A stretch of DNA of 34,002 nt, taken from positions 1 through 34,002 of the forward strand of contig CAKZHP010000066.1 in the NCBI GenBank assembly GCA_936924635.1, given 5' to 3'. The DNA is from an uncultured Propionibacteriaceae bacterium. Lineage in GTDB: Bacteria > Actinomycetota > Actinomycetes > Propionibacteriales > Propionibacteriaceae. The notes under the pieces are model-generated. The model was given only the letters and a program-made list of their open reading frames with translations. It was not told the origin of the DNA and did not search any database. The position numbers and the translations under genes are program-made. Below are positions 15,804 through 22,820 of this stretch, piece after piece. Every line of letters begins with the position of its first letter. The stretch's first letter is position 1.

Positions 15804-16418
15804 TCACACCAGGGAGAACCCGGCGGGCAGCGGCGCCCGGCCGGTGAGCGCGAGGATCACAGGGCCGCTTCGCTCCGGGGTGTTGGCGAGGTCGGCCAGG
15901 AGGTGGAGGACCACGGCCGCGACGGCGGGCGGCAGCACCACCTCGTCGGCGACCACCCGGGCCAGGTCCAGCGTGTGCACGCCGAGCTCGAGCACGCGGG
16001 TGCCCAGGTAGTCGATGAACCGCATCCCGCCGCCGGCCGTGGCGGTGAGGGCGTCGTCGGGCGTCTCGTGCACGAGCGCCAGCACCCGCTCGGCGAGCTC
16101 CTGCACCCCGCGTACGGGGTCGGGGCCCAGCGCCTGCCCGGCGTCGCGGCCGCGCTGGGCGACCGAGGCGGCATCGTTGGCGGTGGCCTCGACGGCTGCG
16201 TAGTAGTGCGCGGCCGACGGCACGTCGACGGCGTCGGCGCCCTGCGGCACGTACGTCTCGATGGTCACGAAGGAGCGGGCCGTGTGCCCGATCAGGTCAC
16301 GGACGGTCCACACTCCGAGCCCCGGGGCGTCCAGCCCCTCCGGGGTCACCTCGGCGACGGTGTCGAGGAACAGCTGGGCCGCCTCGTCGAATGCTTGCCT
16401 GACCGTGCTCGCGTCCAT
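15804..16418 (-). CDS. Maleylpyruvate isomerase-like, mycothiol-dependent (DinB fold) protein
   Basis: This 204-residue protein resembles the mycothiol-dependent maleylpyruvate isomerase N-terminal domain family, four-helix DinB-type proteins. Seen: WTVRDLIGHTARSFVTIETY (about residue 37) with the His expected as first metal ligand, and LGTRVLELGVHTLDLARVVA (about residue 145) with a later His ligand. The family contains many enzymes of unknown substrate, so thiol-dependent isomerase activity is not shown. The ATG at 16418 is chosen over upstream open frame because it begins the conserved helix (DASTVRQAFDEAAQLF), and CAGGAT lies 6 bases before it as a possible leaderless -10. It is divergent from murI. 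Confidence 0.75.
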   Translation of the reverse strand: MDASTVRQAFDEAAQLFLDTVAEVTPEGLDAPGLGVWTVRDLIGHTARSFVTIETYVPQGADAVDVPSAAHYYAAVEATANDAASVAQRGRDAGQALGPDPVRGVQELAERVLALVHETPDDALTATAGGGMRFIDYLGTRVLELGVHTLDLARVVADEVVLPPAVAAVVLHLLADLANTPERSGPVILALTGRAPLPAGFSLV

Positions 16419-16470
16419 GCGCTGATCCTGGCACGGCAACCGGTGCAGGGGGCGGCCTGCGCATGGTGCG

Positions 16471-16476
16471 TAGACT
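16471..16476 (+). promoter_or_regulatory. Leaderless -10 box of murI
   Basis: TAGACT lies 7 bases before the murI GTG, and no ribosome binding site is present. This indicates transcription starting at or next to the start codon. Confidence 0.6.
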
Positions 16477-16483
16477 CCGCCGG

Positions 16484-17326
16484 GTGACCAGCACACCCGG
16501 ACGCGAGGCCCCCATCGGCATCTTCGACTCCGGGTTCGGCGGGCTCACGGTGGCGCGCGCCATCGTCGACCAGCTGCCCGGGGAGGACATCGTCTACCTC
16601 GGCGACACCGCGCGGGCCCCGTACGGGCCGCGGCGCATGGCCGAGGTGCGGGCGTATGCGCTGCAGTGCCTGGACCACCTCGTCGAGCTGGGCGTGAAGG
16701 CGCTGGTGATCGCGTGCAACAGCGCCTCCTCGGCGGTGCTGCGCGACGCGCGGGAGCGCTACCCGATCCCGGTGACCGAGGTGATCCTGCCGGCCGCGCG
16801 CCGCGCCGTGGCGACGACGCGGAACGGCAAGGTGGGCGTGATCTGCACGGTCGCCACCGCGACCTCCAGGTCGTACGACGACGCGTTCGCCGTGGCCCCG
16901 CAGATCGAGCTGACCACCGCGGCCTGCCCCCGCTTCGTCGACTTCGTGGAGGCGGGCGTCACCAGCGGTGCGGAGCTGACGGAGGTGGCGCGGGAGTACC
17001 TGGCACCCACCAAGGAGGCGGGGTGCGACACGCTGATCCTCGGCTGCACGCACTACCCGCTGCTGACGGGTGTCATCTCCTACGTGCTGGGTGACCAGGT
17101 GAACCTCGTCAGCTCGGCGGAGGAGTGCGCCACCTCGACGTACCGGATGCTCACGCAGCGTGGCCTGCTGCAGCCGGTGCCGCGGGAGGGGTTCCACCGC
17201 TTCCTCACCACCGGCAACCCGGAGCGGTTCAGCGGCATCGGGCGCCGACTGATGGGTGACTTCGTCGCCGACGCGGAGCCGCTGCCCGCGCTCGGGACCG
17301 ACGACCTGGGAGAGGCGTTCGTCTGA
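16484..17326 (+). CDS. murI: Glutamate racemase
   Basis: This 280-residue cytoplasmic enzyme converts L-glutamate to D-glutamate for peptidoglycan. Motifs seen: IGIFDSGFGGLTVAR at the start with the catalytic-site Asp, YLGDTARAPYG, the first catalytic Cys in IACNSASSAVL, and the second catalytic Cys in LGCTHYPLL. The length fits the family. The GTG at 16484 is chosen over an earlier GTG at 16463 because TAGACT lies 7 bases before it. In many actinobacteria a metallo-beta-lactamase-fold gene sits between murI and rph; here rph follows after 46 bases. The D-glutamate product is later amidated by MurT-GatD, also in this window. Confidence 0.95.
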   Translation: MTSTPGREAPIGIFDSGFGGLTVARAIVDQLPGEDIVYLGDTARAPYGPRRMAEVRAYALQCLDHLVELGVKALVIACNSASSAVLRDARERYPIPVTEVILPAARRAVATTRNGKVGVICTVATATSRSYDDAFAVAPQIELTTAACPRFVDFVEAGVTSGAELTEVAREYLAPTKEAGCDTLILGCTHYPLLTGVISYVLGDQVNLVSSAEECATSTYRMLTQRGLLQPVPREGFHRFLTTGNPERFSGIGRRLMGDFVADAEPLPALGTDDLGEAFV

Positions 17327-17360
17327 CCGGCGCGGCCCAGGGGTTGTCAGTGCGCCCCGA

Positions 17361-17366
17361 TAGGGT
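17361..17366 (+). promoter_or_regulatory. Leaderless -10 box of rph
   Basis: TAGGGT lies 6 bases before the rph ATG. There is no ribosome binding site between them, so rph and the genes behind it may start from a leaderless message separate from murI. Confidence 0.55.
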
Positions 17367-17372
17367 CTGAGC

Positions 17373-18092
17373 ATGAGCAGAGTCGATGGCCGGGCAGCCG
17401 ACCAGCTGAGGGATGTACGGATCACACGCGGCTGGCTGGACCACGCCGAGGGGTCGGTGCTGGTCGCGTACGGCAAGACGCGCGTGCTGGTGGCCGCGAG
17501 CGTGAGCGAGGGCGTGCCGCGGTGGCGCAAGGGCTCGTCCCTGGGCTGGGTGACCGCCGAGTACGCGATGCTGCCGCGTGCCACCCACGACCGCTCCGAC
17601 CGGGAGTCGGTGAAGGGGCGCATCGGCGGCCGCACGCACGAGATCTCGCGGCTCATCGGGCGCTCGCTGCGCGGCGTGATCGACTACCAGGCGCTGGGGG
17701 AGAACACGATCCAGCTCGACTGCGACGTGCTGCAGGCCGACGGTGGCACCCGGACGGCGGCGATCACGGGGGCGTACGTGGCGCTGGCCGACGCCGTGAG
17801 CTGGCTGCGGGAGCGCAAGCTGCTCGCCGGCGAGCCGCTGCGAGGCTCGGTGGCGGCGGTCAGCGTGGGCGTCGTCGAGGGGGTGGAGCTCCTCGACCTG
17901 GCGTACACGGAGGACTCCACGGCTGAGGTCGACCTCAACGTCGTGGCCACCGGCGACGGCCGCCTGATCGAGGTGCAGGGCACGGCCGAGGGTGAGCCCT
18001 TCGACCGCGCCACGCTCGACCGGCTGCTCGACCTGGGCCTGGCCGGCTGCGCCGAGCTGACGCGGCTGCAGACCGAGGCGCTGGGCGCATGA
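17373..18092 (+). CDS. rph: Ribonuclease PH
   Basis: This 239-residue phosphorolytic 3'-5' exoribonuclease trims tRNA 3' ends and other RNAs, working as a hexamer. Seen: the N-terminal RVDGRAADQLRDVRITRGW, GSVLVAYGKTRVLVAASV, the basic RNA-binding region around TAEYAMLPRATHDRSDRES, GRSLRGVIDYQALGENTI with phosphate-binding Arg, and LDCDVLQADGGTRTAAITGA with catalytic-site Asp residues. The length is standard. It is tightly linked to rdgB by an ATGA overlap, a conserved order in actinobacteria. Three tRNA genes lie elsewhere in the window; two encode CCA and one does not. Confidence 0.95.
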   Translation: MSRVDGRAADQLRDVRITRGWLDHAEGSVLVAYGKTRVLVAASVSEGVPRWRKGSSLGWVTAEYAMLPRATHDRSDRESVKGRIGGRTHEISRLIGRSLRGVIDYQALGENTIQLDCDVLQADGGTRTAAITGAYVALADAVSWLRERKLLAGEPLRGSVAAVSVGVVEGVELLDLAYTEDSTAEVDLNVVATGDGRLIEVQGTAEGEPFDRATLDRLLDLGLAGCAELTRLQTEALGA

Positions 18093-18697
18093 CGCGGCTG
18101 CTGCTGGCCTCCGGCAACGCGAAGAAGGTCGTCGAGCTGCGCCGTCTCGTCGCGGGAGCCGGGCTGTCGCTGGAGGTGGTCGGCCTCAAGGACGTGGAGC
18201 GCTACGACGAGCCCGCCGAGACCGGGGCCACGTTCGAGGAGAACGCGCTGATCAAGGCCCGTGCCGGTCACCGGGTGACGGGTCTGCCGACCCTCGCCGA
18301 CGACTCGGGCATCGAGGTGGACGTGCTGAACGGGATGCCGGGTGTCCGCTCGGCACGGTGGGCCGGGCCGAAGGCGTCCGACAAGGACAACCTCGACCTG
18401 CTGCTGCGCCAGATCAGCGACGTGGAGCCGGAGCGCCGGCGGGGCCGGTTCGTGTGCGCGGTGGCGTACGTGGACGCCGGTGGCCGCGAGCACGTGCTGC
18501 GCCGCACCATGGAGGGCGTGGTGGTCGAGAAGGGGCGCGGCAAGAACGGGTTCGGGTACGACCCGGCGTTCGTGACCGACGGCCAGACACTCACCAACGG
18601 GGAGCTCAGCCCTGAGGAGAAGGACGCGATCAGCCACCGCGGGCAGGCCGTGCGGGCGATCCTGCCGCTGCTGGCCGACCTGGAGGCGGGGAGATGA
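18089..18697 (+). CDS. rdgB: XTP/dITP diphosphatase (non-canonical purine NTP pyrophosphatase)
   Basis: This 202-residue Ham1-family enzyme removes ITP, dITP and XTP from the nucleotide pool, releasing the monophosphate and pyrophosphate. Seen: the N-terminal LLLASGNAKKVVELRRL, TFEENALIKARAG (metal-site Glu), LADDSGIEVDVLNGMPGVRSARWAG (in two parts, catalytic Asp), and the C-terminal GFGYDPAFV and SHRGQAVRAI specificity segments. Start and stop both sit in ATGA overlaps, with rph before and thyA behind, so the three are likely co-translated. The length is normal. Confidence 0.95.
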   Translation: MTRLLLASGNAKKVVELRRLVAGAGLSLEVVGLKDVERYDEPAETGATFEENALIKARAGHRVTGLPTLADDSGIEVDVLNGMPGVRSARWAGPKASDKDNLDLLLRQISDVEPERRRGRFVCAVAYVDAGGREHVLRRTMEGVVVEKGRGKNGFGYDPAFVTDGQTLTNGELSPEEKDAISHRGQAVRAILPLLADLEAGR

Positions 18698-19488
18698 AGC
18701 AATACCTGGACCTGCTGGACCGGGTGCTCACCGAGGGCGTCCGCAAGGAGGACCGCACCGGCACCGGCACGCTGTCGGTGTTCGGTCACCAGATGCGGTT
18801 CGACCTCACGCAGGGGTTCCCGCTGGTCACCACCAAGAAGATCCACACCCGGTCGGTGTTCGGCGAGCTGCTGTGGTTCCTGCGCGGCGACACCAACGTG
18901 CGCTGGCTGCAGGAGCACGGCATCACGATCTGGGACGAGTGGGCCGACGAGTCCGGGGAGCTGGGGCCGGTGTACGGGTCGCAGTGGCGTTCCTGGCCCA
19001 CGGCCGACGGACGGCATGTCGACCAGATCCGGCAGGTCGTCGATCAGATCCGCGGCAACCCGTCGTCACGGCGCCACATCGTGAGCGCCTGGAACGTGGG
19101 CGAGATCGACCAGATGGCGCTCCCGCCGTGCCACGCGTTCTTCCAGTTCTACGTCGCCGACGGCAGGCTGAGTTGCCAGATGTACCAGCGGTCGGCGGAC
19201 GTGTTCCTGGGGGTGCCGTTCAACATCGCCTCGTACGCGCTGCTGACCCACATGGTCGCCCAGGTGACGGGCCTGGAGGTGGGCGACTTCGTGCACACCC
19301 TCGGCGACACCCACCTCTACCTCAACCACCTCGACCAGGCCCGCAAGCAGCTGGGCCGCGAGCCGCGCCCGTTGCCGACGCTGTGGCTGAACCCGGAGGT
19401 GATCGACATCGACGGCTTCACGCTCGACGACATCCGGGTGGAGGGGTACGACCCGCACCCGGGCATCAAGGCCCCGATCGCGGTCTGA
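18694..19488 (+). CDS. thyA: Thymidylate synthase
   Basis: This 264-residue enzyme methylates dUMP to dTMP with methylenetetrahydrofolate, yielding dihydrofolate. Seen: EDRTGTGTLSVFGHQMRFDL at the start with the phosphate-binding Arg, the active-site Cys in MALPPCHAFFQFYV (about residue 147), the dUMP-binding YQRSADVFLGVPFNIASYAL, and THLYLNHLDQ. The length equals that of E. coli ThyA. It begins in an ATGA overlap with rdgB and is followed after 7 bases by folA, which regenerates its folate cofactor, so the pair forms a metabolic unit. Confidence 0.97.
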   Translation: MKQYLDLLDRVLTEGVRKEDRTGTGTLSVFGHQMRFDLTQGFPLVTTKKIHTRSVFGELLWFLRGDTNVRWLQEHGITIWDEWADESGELGPVYGSQWRSWPTADGRHVDQIRQVVDQIRGNPSSRRHIVSAWNVGEIDQMALPPCHAFFQFYVADGRLSCQMYQRSADVFLGVPFNIASYALLTHMVAQVTGLEVGDFVHTLGDTHLYLNHLDQARKQLGREPRPLPTLWLNPEVIDIDGFTLDDIRVEGYDPHPGIKAPIAV

Positions 19489-19495
19489 GGGAGTC

Positions 19496-19999
19496 ATGAC
19501 TGACCAGACGCGCACGCTGACCGCCATCGCGGCGTTCGCCCGCAACCGGGTGATCGGCCGCGACAACGACATCCCGTGGCGGCTGCCCGAGGACCTGGCC
19601 CGCTTCAAGAAGGTCACCATGGGCGGTGTCCTGGTGATGGGCCGGCGGAGCCACGAGTCCATCGGGCGCCCGCTGCCGGGACGGGTGACGGTGGTGCTGA
19701 CCCGCGACCCCGCGTACGAGAGCCAGGGCGTCGAGGTGGTGCACTCGGTGGACGAAACGCTCGGGTTCCTGGAGAGGCATCCGGAGCGCCGCTGGTGGAT
19801 CGCCGGCGGAGGCGAGGTGTACAGGCTGTTCTGGCCTCACCTCACCCACCTCGACGCGACCGAGCTCCACGACGCGTACGCCGGCGACGTGCTCTTCCCC
19901 GAGATCGACCCGGCGCAGTGGCGGGAGACGGCGCGCACACGGCGTGAGGACTTCGACTTCGTCGAGTACCAGCGGGCTGCGGGCCCCGAGACGGCCTAG
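19496..19999 (+). CDS. folA: Dihydrofolate reductase
   Basis: This 167-residue enzyme reduces dihydrofolate to tetrahydrofolate with NADPH. Seen: the N-terminal ALTAIAAFARNRVIGRDNDIPW-type start (AAFARNRVIG, then DIPWRLPEDLARFKKVTMGG), the cofactor-binding VLVMGRRSHESIGRPLPGR, and the second nucleotide loop WIAGGGEVYRLFWP. The acidic substrate-binding residue sits in the LPEDLARF helix. The ribosome binding site GAGGGAG lies just before the ATG at 19496. Its TAG at 19997-19999 is also the start of TAGGAT, the putative -10 of the next gene. Confidence 0.96.
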   Translation: MTDQTRTLTAIAAFARNRVIGRDNDIPWRLPEDLARFKKVTMGGVLVMGRRSHESIGRPLPGRVTVVLTRDPAYESQGVEVVHSVDETLGFLERHPERRWWIAGGGEVYRLFWPHLTHLDATELHDAYAGDVLFPEIDPAQWRETARTRREDFDFVEYQRAAGPETA

Positions 20000-20002
20000 G
20001 AT
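19997..20002 (+). promoter_or_regulatory. Leaderless -10 box overlapping the folA stop
   Basis: TAGGAT begins with the folA stop codon and ends 6 bases before the ATG of the 74-residue membrane protein. No ribosome binding site intervenes. Confidence 0.5.
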
Positions 20003-20008
20003 CACTCG

Positions 20009-20233
20009 ATGTTCTCCTCGGCCCTGCTCCTGTTGATCGTCCTGGGCGCCCTCGTCGCCGTCGTCGTCACCGTCGTCGTCGCCAGGGCGGTGTCTGCGGG
20101 CGGGTCTCGGCCGGGAGCCATGCCTCAGGTGCCTCCCTACGTGCCGGGCGAGCAGCCGTACGCGCCGGGTCGGCAGCCCCACCCCTCGGAGCAGCAGGCG
20201 TCCGCCCTCTTCCGACCTGACGACCTGCGGTGA
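20009..20233 (+). CDS. Small single-span membrane protein, unknown function
   Basis: This 74-residue protein has one strong membrane helix near its start (LLLLIVLGALVAVVVTVVVA, about residues 6-25) and a Pro/Gln-rich tail (PPYVPGEQPYAPGRQPHPSEQ) ending in ALFRPDDLR. I do not recognise a family. The tail might lie in the cytoplasm and bind a partner; that is inference. The ATG at 20009 is supported by TAGGAT 6 bases upstream. The gene sits between folA and dinB, 13 bases before the dinB GTG, and may be co-transcribed with dinB. Confidence 0.65.
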   Translation: MFSSALLLLIVLGALVAVVVTVVVARAVSAGGSRPGAMPQVPPYVPGEQPYAPGRQPHPSEQQASALFRPDDLR

Positions 20234-20246
20234 CGCTGAGGGTGCC

Positions 20247-21590
20247 GTGCGGCTGAGGGCGAGCATCCTGCATCTCGATCTGGACGCGTTCTTCGCCTCG
20301 GTCGAGCAGCGAGACAAACCGTCTCTCCGTGGGCGGCCAGTCATCGTGGGTGGGCTCGGCCCCCGGGGCGTGGTCTCCACCGCCTCGTACGAGGCCAGGC
20401 CGTTCGGGGTGCACTCGGCGATGCCGATGCACGAGGCGCGCAGGCTGTGCCCGAAAGCGGCCTTCCTGTCTGGCCGGTTCGGTGCCTACCGGGTGGCGTC
20501 CCGCGTCGTCATGGGCCTGCTGCGCGAGCTGTCGCCGGTCATCGAGCCGCTGTCGCTCGACGAGGCTTTCGTCGACCTGGAGGCCGGGAGCATCGAGAGC
20601 TTCGACCCAGACACCCTGGTGGCGGTGGGGGAGGACCTCCGGGCGCGGGTCCGCGAGGCCACCGGGGGACTGACCGCCTCCGTGGGCCTGGGGAGCTCGA
20701 AGTTCATGGCCAAGCTGGCCAGCGAGATGGCCAAGCCTGACGGCCTTCATCTGGTGGTCCCGGGCACCGAGGCCGAGGTCATCGCCCCGCTGCTGGTCGG
20801 CGCGATCCCCGGGGTGGGGCCCGTCACCCGGGAGAAGCTGGACCGCCTCGGCATCCGCACCGTGGCTGACGTCCGCACAGCGTCACCGACCGAGCTGCGC
20901 CGCGAGATCGGGCAGGCCTGGGCCGGCGACCTGGTCCGCCTCGCGATGGGTGAGGACGACCGTCCTGTCAGCTCAGAACGGGCCTCGAAGTCGATCTCGG
21001 TGGAGAACACCTTCGAGACCGATGTGGCAGACCTCGCCCTGCTGGAGGCGAAGGTGACCGCCGACGCCGCGCAGGTGGCGGAGCGGCTGCGTCGGCACGG
21101 CCTGTTCGCCCGCACGGTGACCGTGAAGATCAAGCAGGGGGACTTCACCGGCCACACCCGGTCCCGCACGCTGCTGGGCGCGGTCGACTCCGAGGCCGTG
21201 ATCGCCGACGCCGCACGCTCCCTGCTCCGGGGAGCTCGAGGCGTGGTCGCCGAGGGCGTACGCCTGATCGGGGTGGGCGTCTCGGGGTTCACGACAGCGG
21301 CGCAGGAGGCCCTGTTCGAGGTCGGCGCCGAGAGCACCGACGCGGCGGTGGTGGAGGTCACATCGGTCGCCACGGTGCGTGACCGCGCCCCCGCCTACCG
21401 CCCAGGCGAGGACGTCACCCACGACGAGATGGGTCCCGGCTGGGTCTGGGGGAGCGGGCTCGGCAAGGTCACGGTGCGGTTCGAGACGGCGGCCTCGGAG
21501 CGGCCCGGGCCCGTCAGGACGTACGCGGTCGACGACCCGCACCTGAGGCTGACACCGGTGGTCGTGGCCGACGACGAGCCCAGCGACTGA
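20247..21590 (+). CDS. dinB: DNA polymerase IV (Y-family)
   Basis: This 447-residue error-prone polymerase copies past DNA lesions. Seen: ILHLDLDAFFASVEQ (catalytic Asp and steric-gate region, residues about 6-20), GRPVIVGG, SLDEAFVDLEAG (catalytic Asp-Glu pair, about residue 107), the helix-hairpin-helix thumb around LVGAIPGVGPVTREKL, and the little finger with HGLFARTVTVKIKQGDF. The C-terminal EMGPGWVWGSGLGKVTVRFE recalls the extension of actinobacterial DinB proteins and makes it longer than E. coli DinB (about 350). It starts with GTG at 20247 behind a weak GAGGG. No LexA-type operator was recognised upstream. Confidence 0.93.
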   Translation: MRLRASILHLDLDAFFASVEQRDKPSLRGRPVIVGGLGPRGVVSTASYEARPFGVHSAMPMHEARRLCPKAAFLSGRFGAYRVASRVVMGLLRELSPVIEPLSLDEAFVDLEAGSIESFDPDTLVAVGEDLRARVREATGGLTASVGLGSSKFMAKLASEMAKPDGLHLVVPGTEAEVIAPLLVGAIPGVGPVTREKLDRLGIRTVADVRTASPTELRREIGQAWAGDLVRLAMGEDDRPVSSERASKSISVENTFETDVADLALLEAKVTADAAQVAERLRRHGLFARTVTVKIKQGDFTGHTRSRTLLGAVDSEAVIADAARSLLRGARGVVAEGVRLIGVGVSGFTTAAQEALFEVGAESTDAAVVEVTSVATVRDRAPAYRPGEDVTHDEMGPGWVWGSGLGKVTVRFETAASERPGPVRTYAVDDPHLRLTPVVVADDEPSD

Positions 21591-21594
21591 CGGG

Positions 21595-21676
21595 TGCCGG
21601 GGAAGGGGCTCGAACCCTCACACCTTGCGGCACAGGAACCTAAATCCTGCGTGTCTACCAGTTCCACCACCCCGGC
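21595..21676 (-). tRNA. tRNA-Leu(TAG)
   Basis: The minus strand folds as a leucine tRNA: acceptor GCCGGGG pairs CCCCGGC, followed by discriminator A. The anticodon stem CAGGA/TCCTG holds the loop TTTAGGT, giving anticodon TAG (reads CUA). A class II variable arm (TGCCGCAAGGTGT) and a TTCGAGC T-loop are present. CCA is not encoded; the genome continues CCC. It lies 4 bases from the dinB stop and 12 bases behind bcp. Confidence 0.95.
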
Positions 21677-21685
21677 GCGGGGCCG

Positions 21686-21691
21686 AGTCTA
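21686..21691 (-). promoter_or_regulatory. Putative -10 box of tRNA-Leu, overlapping the bcp stop
   Basis: The minus strand reads TAGACT, whose TAG is the bcp stop codon. It lies 9 bases before the mature tRNA 5' end, so transcripts would need little 5' trimming. A clear -35 was not found. Confidence 0.45.
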
Positions 21692-22171
21692 GGCGTCGAG
21701 GTGCAGGTCGCGCTTCAGCTTTTCGACGTGCCCGGCACTGCGCACGTTGTACTGAGCCAGCACCACGGTGCCGATGCCGTCGTCGCCGACATCGACCACG
21801 AAGGTGGAGCGCAGCACGCTCTGGACCTCCTTGCCGTAGAGCATCTTGGCGCCGTACGCGCCGTAGGCCTTCAGCACGGTGAGGTCGGGGTCCGAGAGCA
21901 GGGGGAACCGCACCTGCTCCTTGTCGCGGAACTCGCTGAGTCGTTCCACCGGGTCGGGCGAGATGCCCACGACCGCGAACCCGGCCTGGGCGAAGTCGCG
22001 CAGGTTGGCGGTGAAGTCGATGGCCTGGGTCGTGCACCCAGGGGTCAGCGCTGCCGGGTAGAAGTACACGATGACGCGGCCGCCGGCGTAGTCGCGGAGC
22101 GAGCGGGTGGAGCCGTCCGCATCAGGGAGAGAGAAGTCGGGGGCGACATCGCCGACCGTGAGCTGAGTCAT
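21689..22171 (-). CDS. bcp: Thioredoxin-dependent peroxiredoxin, Bcp type
   Basis: This 160-residue cytoplasmic peroxidase reduces hydroperoxides. Seen: VGDVAPDFSLPDADGSTRSL at the start and YFYPAALTPGCTTQAIDFTA with the peroxidatic Cys in the PxxxTPGC motif (about residue 45). Five residues later, where many Bcp proteins have the resolving Cys (TPGCTxEAC), there is Ile, so this is probably a 1-Cys or atypical enzyme. The ATG at 22171 is chosen over upstream open frame because TAGGGT (22179-22184, minus strand) lies 7 bases before it and the protein begins normally. It is divergent from the DUF3618 gene. Confidence 0.93.
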   Translation of the reverse strand: MTQLTVGDVAPDFSLPDADGSTRSLRDYAGGRVIVYFYPAALTPGCTTQAIDFTANLRDFAQAGFAVVGISPDPVERLSEFRDKEQVRFPLLSDPDLTVLKAYGAYGAKMLYGKEVQSVLRSTFVVDVGDDGIGTVVLAQYNVRSAGHVEKLKRDLHLDA

Positions 22172-22178
22172 GCACCGC

Positions 22179-22184
22179 ACCCTA
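22179..22184 (-). promoter_or_regulatory. Leaderless -10 box of bcp
   Basis: The minus strand reads TAGGGT, 7 bases before the bcp ATG, and no ribosome binding site is present. Confidence 0.5.
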
Positions 22185-22294
22185 GCCGTCTGGTTCGACA
22201 GAGGGGCGGGGAGCGTGCGGCGCCGGTCTTCCCTGGCATAGTGGGGCCTGCCCGCACGCCGCGCGGGCACCCCTTCGAGATCGTGGAGGTCTTC

Positions 22295-22612
22295 GTGGCG
22301 ACGGAGAAGCAGGACCAGCCAGACACCCGCAGCAAGGACGAGATCCGTCGCGAGATCGATGCTGCGGCGAATCGCATCAGCGACAACCTTGCCGGGCTGG
22401 TCGCCGAGGTGCACCCGAAAGCGGTCGTGAACCGCACCGTGGTCGATGCCCAGGACTTCGCCAAGGATCAGTTCCAGCAGGCCAAGTCGCAGGTCAAGGA
22501 CGAGTACGGGTGGCGGGTCGACCGGCTGGCGATCGCGGCGGGGGCCGTGGTCGGGCTGGTGACCTTCGTGCTCGTCATCCGGTCGCTGACCAACCGCGGC
22601 AAGAGCTCCTGA
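22295..22612 (+). CDS. DUF3618 protein with C-terminal membrane helix
   Basis: This 105-residue protein fits DUF3618: a charged N-terminus with SKDEIRREIDAAANRISDNL (about residues 11-30), a central polar helix (AKDQFQQAKSQVKDEYGW), and one membrane helix near the end (AIAAGAVVGLVTFVLVIRSL). The function is unknown; such proteins often lie near bcp in actinobacteria. The GTG at 22295 is chosen because GGAGG at 22285-22289 precedes it at a good distance. An in-frame GTG at 22283 is an alternative. It is divergent from bcp over about 120 bases. Confidence 0.85.
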   Translation: MATEKQDQPDTRSKDEIRREIDAAANRISDNLAGLVAEVHPKAVVNRTVVDAQDFAKDQFQQAKSQVKDEYGWRVDRLAIAAGAVVGLVTFVLVIRSLTNRGKSS

Positions 22613-22688
22613 CCGCTGCGGCCGAGCCCCACCACTAGGGGTGGCGCCCTGGTAGGGGTTCCGCTACTGTGCCGTGCGTCGGTTGGCT

Positions 22689-22698
22689 CGTTCAAACG
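22689..22698. promoter_or_regulatory. Possible operator upstream of the sugar transporter
   Basis: CGTTCAAACG is a short dyad (CGTT/AACG around CA) in the 208-base region before the lipoprotein gene. GTTGCAGCCACAAC just after it is another dyad. A LacI- or GntR-type regulator would be a reasonable binder, but none is encoded here. A TACTGT at 22664-22669 could be a -10 box just upstream. Confidence 0.25.
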
Positions 22699-22820
22699 AC
22701 GTTGCAGCCACAACAGTCCGTGTGCCGCGTTGCGCCCAGGGATGGGCCGCTGACGCTACATTCGGGTGACAAGTCTCGGGCCCCCGAGCAGCTCTTACAT
22801 CGAAGTGAGGTCTTCTGCAG

